43,403 nucleotides of DNA, from contig NZ_LGIA01000210.1 of NCBI RefSeq assembly GCF_001270965.1, positions 1 through 43,403 of the forward strand, read 5' to 3'. The notes under the pieces were generated by a model, which searched no databases, was not told where the DNA came from, and worked only from the letters and a program-made list of their open reading frames with translations. Source of the stretch: Sunxiuqinia dokdonensis (GTDB lineage: Bacteria; Bacteroidota; Bacteroidia; Bacteroidales; Prolixibacteraceae). This document shows, piece by piece, positions 8,684-15,400 of this stretch. Each line of letters begins with the position of its first letter. Within the stretch, counting starts at the first letter, position 1. The position numbers and the translations under genes were made by a program.

Positions 8684-10513
8684 CTAATCAATTAATCGAA
8701 TGGCGCCTTGATCTGCCGATGAAACCAGGCTGGCATAGGCTTTCAGCGCTTTGCTGACCACGCGGTTTCTGCCGGCAGGCCGATAGGCTGCTTTACCTTT
8801 TGCTTGTTCGGCCGCTTTTCTTTTGGCCATTTCTTCATCCGAAATCAGCAGGTTGATCTTGCGTTCGGGAATGCTGATTTCGATGAGGTCACCGTCTTCA
8901 ATCAGCGCGATTTCGCCACCGGCTGCTGCTTCGGGAGATACGTGCCCAATCGAAAGGCCGGAAGTTCCTCCGGAAAATCGCCCATCGGTAATCAGGGCAC
9001 AGGCCTTATCCAGTTTCATGGATTTGATATACGAGGTGGGATACAACATTTCCTGCATGCCCGGTCCGCCCTTCGGCCCTTCGTAGCGGATGACCACCAC
9101 ATCGCCGGCCTGCACAGAGTCGCCAAGAATTCCATTGACCGCATCATCCTGCGACTGGAATACCTTGGCAGTTCCTTTAAAAGTGTACACTGAAGGATCG
9201 ACACCTGCTGTTTTAATGATGCATCCGTTGCGGGCAATGTTTCCAAACAAAACAGCCAATCCGCCATCTTTGCTGTAAGCATGCTCCAAATCACGGATGC
9301 AGCCTTTTTCACGATCGGTGTCCAATGCTTTATAATAACTTTCCTGTGAGCCCATCACATTGTTGCGGACTCCGGCCGGAGCCGATTTGTACTTGGTGAT
9401 CACTTCTTCGGAAACCTCCGGATTCATGACATCATATTTCTGAATGGCCTCAGCCAGCGTCAGTCCGTCAACCCGCGAAACTGAAGTATCGAGCAAACCC
9501 GCCCGGTCCATTTCGGCCAAAATACCGAGAATTCCACCCGCCCGGTTTACATCTTCGATATGATACTCGGAATTGGGTGCCACCTTACACAAGTTGGGCG
9601 TGTTGCGCGAAAGCTTATCAATATCTTCCATCGTAAAATCAACCCCGGCTTCGTGTGCAATGGCCAAAATATGCAACACCGTGTTGGTGGAGCCGCCCAT
9701 CGCGATATCGAGTTTCATCGAGTTTTCGAACACCGCTTTGGTCGCAATTCCTCGAGGGGTTACCTTTTCGTTTCCGTTTTGGTAATGGTCGTAAGTGATG
9801 TCGATAATGCGGTTGGCTGCTTCGGCAAACAGTTTGTTACGATTGGCATGGGTCGCCACAATGGTTCCGTTTCCGGGCAAAGCCAGCCCAAGGGCTTCGG
9901 CCAAACAGTTCATCGAGTTGGCTGTGAACATGCCCGAGCAGGATCCACAGGTTGGACAAGCTTCCTGTTCCACCCGCAAAATGGTTTCATCCGACACGGA
10001 ATCGTCGGCGGCCATCACCATGGCATCAACCAAATCATAGGATTTCTCGTCGATTTTTCCGGCTTCCATTGGTCCGCCTGAAACAAAAATGGCCGGAATG
10101 TTTAAACGCATTGCGGCCATCATCATTCCCGGAGTAATTTTATCACAGTTTGAAATGCAGATCATCGCATCGGCTTTGTGCCCGTTGCACATGTACTCAA
10201 CACTGTCGGCAATCACATCGCGCGAAGGCAACGAATACAACATCCCATCATGCCCCATGGCAATGCCATCATCAATGGCAATGGTATTAAACTCAGCGGC
10301 AAAACAGCCTCTTTCCTCAATCAGGGCCTTAATTTCCTGACCAATATGATGCAAGTGAACATGCCCCGGAACAAACTGGGTAAACGAATTAACAATGGCA
10401 ATCATGGGCTTTCCAAATTGCTCTTCCTTCACCCCATTGGCTCTCCACAGACTTCGGGCTCCCGCCATCTTGCGTCCCTCGGTGGTCGTGGCTGATCTCA
10501 ATCTTTTCTGCAT
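8684..10513 (-). CDS. ilvD: dihydroxy-acid dehydratase
   Basis: 609 aa from the ATG at 10513. An upstream in-frame TTG at 10519 is possible but [20 protein letters not shown] is the typical start. The enzyme is iron-sulfur-dependent and makes the 2-oxo acid precursors of valine/leucine and isoleucine. The cluster cysteines are visible in SNCDKITPG and [19 protein letters not shown], and the C-terminal domain has [16 protein letters not shown]. It is the first structural gene of ilvDBNC and lies immediately downstream of two attenuators. It ends in TAG at the expected family length (about 610-616 aa). Confidence 0.97.
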   Translation of the reverse strand: MQKRLRSATTTEGRKMAGARSLWRANGVKEEQFGKPMIAIVNSFTQFVPGHVHLHHIGQEIKALIEERGCFAAEFNTIAIDDGIAMGHDGMLYSLPSRDVIADSVEYMCNGHKADAMICISNCDKITPGMMMAAMRLNIPAIFVSGGPMEAGKIDEKSYDLVDAMVMAADDSVSDETILRVEQEACPTCGSCSGMFTANSMNCLAEALGLALPGNGTIVATHANRNKLFAEAANRIIDITYDHYQNGNEKVTPRGIATKAVFENSMKLDIAMGGSTNTVLHILAIAHEAGVDFTMEDIDKLSRNTPNLCKVAPNSEYHIEDVNRAGGILGILAEMDRAGLLDTSVSRVDGLTLAEAIQKYDVMNPEVSEEVITKYKSAPAGVRNNVMGSQESYYKALDTDREKGCIRDLEHAYSKDGGLAVLFGNIARNGCIIKTAGVDPSVYTFKGTAKVFQSQDDAVNGILGDSVQAGDVVVIRYEGPKGGPGMQEMLYPTSYIKSMKLDKACALITDGRFSGGTSGLSIGHVSPEAAAGGEIALIEDGDLIEISIPERKINLLISDEEMAKRKAAEQAKGKAAYRPAGRNRVVSKALKAYASLVSSADQGAIRLID

Positions 10514-10536
10514 TTTCAATCTGATTTTTTATTTTT

Positions 10537-10566
10537 AAAAAAGCCCTTCTCATAGAGAAAGGCTTT
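10537..10566 (-). terminator. ilv attenuator terminator 2
   Basis: Minus-strand hairpin AAAGCC-TTTCTC / GAGAAG-GGCTTT (arms 10555-10566 and 10540-10551, one internal mismatch, 3-base loop) followed by TTTTTT. It lies 24-53 bases before the ilvD ATG. Its 5' arm is also complementary to the segment immediately after leader peptide 2 (10594-10601), the classic terminator/antiterminator switch. Confidence 0.85.
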
Positions 10567-10601
10567 CGAATTTTATTTGTTCAACAATCCCCGGCCTTTC
10601 T
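10556..10601 (-). promoter_or_regulatory. antiterminator pairing of ilv attenuator 2
   Basis: In the minus-strand transcript, AGAAAGGC (10601-10594, overlapping the last base of the leader 2 stop codon) is a perfect 8-bp complement of GCCTTTCT (10563-10556), which is most of the 5' arm of terminator 2. If a ribosome stalls on the Val/Leu/Ile codons this pairing can form first and block the terminator. The pairing is read directly; the mechanism is inference from classical attenuation. Confidence 0.7.
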
Positions 10602-10660
10602 TAGTGAAACACTAGAATGACGACTAGAAGGACCAAATGAATTGTTGTAAACTGTCTCAT
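10601..10660 (-). CDS. ilv leader peptide 2
   Basis: ATG at 10660 and TAA at 10601 encode 19 aa, MRQFTTIHLVLLVVILVFH. Ten of the 19 residues are Ile, Leu or Val, including nine in a row (LVLLVVILV), which is the composition expected of a branched-chain amino acid attenuation leader. It lies between terminator 1 and terminator 2, with no good promoter of its own, so it would be transcribed only when terminator 1 is read through. The core CTTCTAGTCGT is shared with leader 1, suggesting that the two modules are related by duplication. Confidence 0.8.
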   Translation of the reverse strand: MRQFTTIHLVLLVVILVFH

Positions 10661-10679
10661 AAATCAAAGTGCTATAAAT

Positions 10680-10711
10680 GAAAAAAGCCATTCCCCCTGA
10701 TGAGAATGGCT
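10680..10711 (-). terminator. ilv attenuator terminator 1
   Basis: Minus-strand perfect 8-bp stem AGCCATTC/GAATGGCT (arms 10704-10711 and 10686-10693, 10-base loop) followed by TTTTTT. It lies 27 bases after the leader 1 stop codon and upstream of leader 2, so it would stop transcription before the second module. Confidence 0.85.
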
Positions 10712-10741
10712 ATCGGTTAACCCAACGTACGACATCCTCAC
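10700..10741 (-). promoter_or_regulatory. possible antiterminator pairing of ilv attenuator 1
   Basis: In the minus-strand transcript GUGAGGAUG (10741-10733, overlapping the leader 1 stop codon) can pair over 9 bp, including two G-U pairs, with CAUUCUCAU (10708-10700). That segment contains most of the 5' arm of terminator 1. It is less stable than the counterpart in module 2, so the call is more tentative. Confidence 0.5.
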
Positions 10742-10806
10742 TTCGCCTGCGAAATGACCACGACTAGAAGAATAAGGACGTTGGATATGATAGCCTGTAA
10801 TTTCAT
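10738..10806 (-). CDS. ilv leader peptide 1
   Basis: ATG at 10806 and TGA at 10738 encode 22 aa beginning MKLQAIISN, then VLILLVVVI, then SQAK. Eleven of 22 residues are Ile, Leu or Val, nine consecutively. It begins about 20 bases after the -7 element of a good Bacteroidota promoter (10827-10856) and is followed by terminator 1. By analogy with ilvGMEDA and ilvBN leaders, ribosome stalling when charged Val/Leu/Ile tRNAs are scarce would prevent termination. Confidence 0.85.
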   Translation of the reverse strand: MKLQAIISNVLILLVVVISQAK

Positions 10807-10826
10807 TTTTATTGTTATTAGTGGAG

Positions 10827-10856
10827 CAAATGTAGAAATTAATCCGCAAAGACAAA
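10827..10856 (-). promoter_or_regulatory. Bacteroidota promoter of the ilv operon
   Basis: Minus strand: TTTG (10856-10853), an 18-bp spacer, then TACATTTG (10834-10827), an exact match to TTTG-N-TAnnTTTG. Transcription would start near 10820, leaving a short leader before the first leader peptide at 10806. Confidence 0.8.
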
Positions 10857-11182
10857 ATTAATTCGTAAGTAAAAACTAGTTTTTTTCTGTGATTTAATAT
10901 CTAAAGCCAATCTCTGCAAATAAAATAGAAGAAGAAATCAACTTACAACTTATAAAAACGACGAAAGAAAGGCTTTGAAAACCAAGCAATCAACGCCTCA
11001 ACAATACTCTGCCTGCGATTCGTCCCATCTGACACAAGCAGAAAAGCGTTGCCGACTAAATTTTCTTTTCACCGGCGAATAGCGACAACACAATTCAAGA
11101 CAAGCCGTTTTCTGAAACCCTTGATTTTAGTGGTCCCCGAGTAGGTATCACCCTCCCCGGCGGCTTTTCACCCCCCACAACG

Positions 11183-11327
11183 GAAAATCACCTACCCCTG
11201 CCTGAAATTTCATCGCTACAGCGGGAAATGCCCCTCCACGATAGGAAATTTCGGCTCCACAATGAAAAACGAGCAGCCCCTGAGCAGAATTTCAGCTCCA
11301 CAGCGCGAAATGACCTCTCCCTGATCC
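11183..11327. repeat. degenerate 21-bp periodic repeat, paired into 42-bp units
   Basis: GAAA/GAAT-type words recur at 11183, 11204, 11225, 11245, 11264, 11287 and 11307 (spacings 19-23, mean about 21). The words GAAATTTC-A/G...GCT-C/A-CA recur at 11204, 11245 and 11287, giving a superimposed period of about 42. Copies are diverged. The surrounding gene-free stretch 10857-12003 shows no convincing gene or RNA apart from this repeat, the array at 11370 and a possible promoter at 11803. Confidence 0.6.
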
Positions 11328-11369
11328 TGTTTTTGTGTCGCAATTACCTCTGCAGATCCGTCAATCGGT

Positions 11370-11537
11370 CATTTTTCTAATTTAATCGGCAGTAGGAAGC
11401 CTCCCCTAAGCCATTTTTTGAATTTAACTGGCACCGGGAAGCGCCCCCGGGGCAAATTCTCGAAGTCAACCGGCTTGAGGAGGCATCCCCGGGACCATTT
11501 CTCTGCTTTCAGGGGCTGACTGATCTTTTCCCCAGGC
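11370..11537. repeat. degenerate 42-bp tandem repeat, four copies
   Basis: Units at 11370-11411, 11412-11453, 11454-11495 and 11496-11537 each begin with CATTTxTxTxxTTT-like sequence and end with a C-rich/CCxGGGC-like block. A partial fifth starts at 11538 (CATTTCTCTGGTTCCAT). On the minus strand the array can be read as 14-residue repeats (for example KKWLRGGFLLPI), but the 65-aa frame has no sign of being a gene. The period equals that of the array at 19174-19425. Confidence 0.7.
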
Positions 11538-11802
11538 CATTTCTCTGGTTCCATTACGCTTCGCAATCATTCTGCGGGATATCGCTCCCAAAAAATGCTC
11601 GTTGCATGAAAATTATTCCTAACCGATCGGCGGCATGATCCACTTTTCATCGGAATTTCTCTTCGGCCTGCCTGAACTTGGCGCGATTGCTCAAGCATCG
11701 ATAAACAGACCATGCCTTGCGGTAACATTGCACACACAGCCTCACCGACCTGTTAAACTTTTCAACAAAATATGTGTTAGTTGAATCGTTATTTTGAAAA
11801 GA

Positions 11803-11833
11803 CTTGGCCGATTGATGTTTTTAACTATTTTTG
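11803..11833 (+). promoter_or_regulatory. possible promoter of the surface-protein operon
   Basis: CTTG (11803-11806), 19-bp spacer, TATTTTTG (11826-11833). The -7 element is an exact TAnnTTTG match while the -33 has one mismatch. It would give a leader of roughly 165 bases before the gene at 12004, with no obvious structure seen in it. Confidence 0.35.
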
Positions 11834-12003
11834 ATCAGGTCTTAATCATACAAATATTAAAGAACTAAACAGCTAAACGAATTAGAAATAAACACCTAAA
11901 TCTTATCAATAGCAGACACAAAAACGCAAATTCTCAACAATCAATCCCCATAAACCCGGAAAACTCAGCAATTAATCATTCAATAACCCATAATTCAGCG
12001 TGT

Positions 12004-12444
12004 ATGAGAAAAATTTACCTTGTTTTAATGATTTGGATCTTTGGTACAAGTGGACTATTGGCCCAAGTATCCGATCAGGAAGCCCAGATTCTGCAGCTGT
12101 GTATTGATTTACCTGAAATACAGGAATTCTATCCACAGTTCGATGACGAATCCAAGGCAGCCGTCTATATCATGCAATATCCGATTGCAATATCGACCGA
12201 CCTCCCGCTTCAAAAGTTCAACAAACAACCGGTTTACATGAGTCGGCATGAAATCTATGACAACAACGTTGATGCCTATTTCCTGTTCAAGCAAATTGAT
12301 GTTGGAAGTCAATCCGCCTTTGTTGAATACACCATGTATTACGATTACAACAGCGATGATCAAAAGATCGTGAACATCAGCCTTGATTTTCAAAAATCAG
12401 ATGCGGGCTGGGCGGTGCAAAATACCCAACTGGAACATAAATAG
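12004..12444 (+). CDS. small exported protein of unknown function
   Basis: 146 aa with a Sec signal peptide (MRKIYLVLMIWIFGTSGLLAQ, predicted cleavage after about residue 20). The mature part of about 125 residues has one Cys, many aromatic residues and a predicted beta-rich C-terminal half (SAFVEYTMYYDYNSDDQKIVNISLDF). I do not recognise the family. It ends in tandem stops TAG TAA and lies 21 bp before the giant repeat protein, so it is likely the first gene of a three-gene secretion operon. A chaperone or accessory role for the repeat protein is possible but unsupported by sequence. Confidence 0.75.
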   Translation: MRKIYLVLMIWIFGTSGLLAQVSDQEAQILQLCIDLPEIQEFYPQFDDESKAAVYIMQYPIAISTDLPLQKFNKQPVYMSRHEIYDNNVDAYFLFKQIDVGSQSAFVEYTMYYDYNSDDQKIVNISLDFQKSDAGWAVQNTQLEHK

Positions 12445-12465
12445 TAAACCTAAACACAATCTCGT

Positions 12466-15400
12466 ATGAACAAACAGAATAAGATGCTCGCCTTTTTTAA
12501 AAGGCGAAGTGCCCTGCTGACTATTATTCTATTGTCAGCTATTTGGACAACACCTTCTTTGGCTCAATCTCCTTTATGTGACTCCTACCCAACTATGTTT
12601 TGTTGTGAATATATCTCAGAAGTTAGCATTAATGGTGCTTCCGCTGCCGGAGCTCCCGACGCTACCGGATTTGCCACCGGCCCAGGCTATATTGACCATA
12701 CTTCGTCAAGCCTGACGACTTTGGTTGCCGGAAGTACCTACCCAGTTTCGGTGACCGTAAAAACAGGTAGCACCTACCAAGAATATGTCAAAATCTGGTT
12801 TGATTTTAACGGGAATGGTGACCTCACTGATATCGGAGAGTTAGTGTATGAAGCCGATCAGAATATTGATGGAACCTATACCTTTAATGGAACTATTACA
12901 GTTCCCAACGATGTGTTTAATGGTGATGTCTATATTCGAGTTGTGATGACCTTTGAAAATTCGCCAACACTTTGCGGAGAGTATGACTACGGGACCACCA
13001 TTGATTTGAAAGCCACTATAACCGGAGGAGTTGACCCTCATGTTCTTCAGGTATCAGTTGCAAGTTCTGGAGGGCTTACTGGCACCGTAATCAGCTCACC
13101 GGGAGGTATTAGCACCGGAACAGAACAAGAAATGGCCAACTTTGCGGATGGTTCAACCGTGACCCTAACGGCAAATCCTTCCGGAGCAGCATCCTTCAAC
13201 GGCTGGACTGGAGACGTGACAAGCACCAGTAACCCGCTTGAGGTGGTCATGAATGAGGCTAAAAACATCACTGCCAATTTTGGCCCGCCAAATGCTGCAC
13301 CCAGCTTTAACAACGGTGCTACAGCCTCACTCACGGTTGACGAAGACGCAGCAACAACCTCAATCAACGATTTATTGGCCATTACCGATACCGATACGGG
13401 CAACCCGTTGACATGGTCTGTAGCGACAGCTCCCACCAACGGCAGCCTGAGCGGATTTAATGCTACGGCTACCAGCACAGGCTCGTCGGTTACCCCAAGT
13501 GGATTGAGCTACACCCCAGCCAACGGCTATAGCGGATCCGACTCGTTTCTCATCGAAATTAGCGATGGTACAGCAACGGCTCAAATCACGGTGAATGTGA
13601 CGGTGAGAGCCAGCCAAAGCATTACTTTCGACGCGATTGGTACCAAAACCTATGGCGATGCTGACTTCACCCTCGGCGAGGCAACCACCGACGAAGGATT
13701 GACGGTGACCTACACCGCCGATGATCCCACCATCGTTTCGATTAGTGGGAATACCGCCAGCATTCTGAAAGCGGGAAGCACCACCATCACAGCAAGCCAG
13801 GATGGCGATGCCACCCATGCGCCAGCCACTTCGGTACAACAAACCCTGGATGTTTCAAAAAAAGAATTGACAGTGACAAGCGCCGTAGCAGCCGACAAGA
13901 TTTACGATGGAAACACCGATGCGACCATCAGCGGAGCAACTTTAAGCGGACTTGTAGGCAGCGATGATGTCACTTTGGGCGATGCAGCAACTGGAACCTT
14001 TGCGCAAGCCACAGTAGGCACAGGCATTTCTGTTGGGACAGCCATGACCATCAGTGGAGCCGATGCCGGAAACTATACGCTGACACAGCCGGTGCTCACT
14101 GCCGATATTACGCCAAAAGCCTTAACGATTACTGCTGAAGACAAATCCAAGACCTACGACGGAGCAGTTTACAGTCCATTCACCGTGACTTATTCCGGCT
14201 TTATAACCAGCGAAGATGAAACGGCGCTGGATGGAACACTCTCCTTCAGCGGCACAGCCACTACCGCTACGAATGTGGGAACAGCATATGGCATCAGCCC
14301 CGGCGGATTGAGCGCTTCAAACTACGACATCACCTTTGTAGATGGAAAGCTGGACATTATGCCGAAAGAATTAACTGTAAGCGATGCTGTAGCAGCCGAT
14401 AAGGTTTACGACGGTCAAGCCGATGCTGTCATCAGCAGTGCGATCCTTTCGGGGGTGGTCGGAACTGACGAGGTTTCGCTGGACAACCATACCTCAGGCG
14501 TATTTGCACAAGCCGGAGCGGGCACAAACATCGAAGTAAACACGTCAATGACCATCAGCGGAGCAGATGCCGGAAACTACAGTTTGACACAACCGGCACT
14601 GACTGCCAACATCACGAAAAAGGCTTTAACGATTACGGCCGACAACCAAACCAAGACTTATGATGGTGAGGTTTACAGCCCATTCACCGTAACTTATTCC
14701 GGCTTTGTAGCAGGTGAAGATGAAAACGATTTGGCAGGCGCCCTCAGCTTTACGGGTTCTGCAGCTACTGCGACTGATGTTGGCAAAGGCTATGTTATTA
14801 CCCCCGAAGGCTTGAGCTCGTCGAACTACGACATCTCTCTTGTTGACGGCGAACTGGAAATCTACCCCAAAACCTTAACCGTAACGGCAGACGATCAGAG
14901 CAAGGAATATGACGGTGCTGTATTTAGTTCGTTCACGGTAAGCTATAGTGGATTTGCAACGGGTGAAGATGAAAACGATCTGGGTGGTGTTCCTACCTTC
15001 AGCGGAACAGCCATTTCGGCAACTGATATTGGCGAAGATTATACCATCATCCCGGGAGGACTGAGTTCCTGGAATTATTCGATCAACTACGTGAGTGGCA
15101 TGCTGGACATCACAGCAAAAGAGCTGCAAGTTTTAAATGCAACGGCAGCCGACAAGGTCTACGACGGCCAGACCGATGCCCTCATCAGCGGTGCAATCCT
15201 GTCGGGGGTAGTCGAAGGCGAGGATGTTACTTTGAGTAACATGACCACAGGTACATTTGCACAGGAAGGTGCTGGCGAGAACATCACCGTAAGCACATCC
15301 ATGATCATCAGCGGTGCAGATGCCGACAAATACACTTTGGTACAGCCAACACTAACCGCCAATATCACGAAGAAAGATCTAACGGTTACTGCTGAAGACA

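Noticed and set aside
8684-8686. Global reassignment of TAG to a sense codon
   Set aside because: IlvD ends in TAG at its normal length directly before ilvB, and the LytTR regulator and lipocalin-like gene also end in TAG, so TAG is a working stop here.
10664-10855. 63-codon frame upstream of ilvD
   Set aside because: It runs through the promoter, leader 1 and terminator 1 in another frame. The 22-codon leader ORF in a different frame explains the region better.
11369-11566. 65-codon minus-strand frame over the 42-bp repeat
   Set aside because: Same reason as for the other array: the repeat period keeps the frame open. There is no recognisable domain and the stop lies inside a repeat unit.
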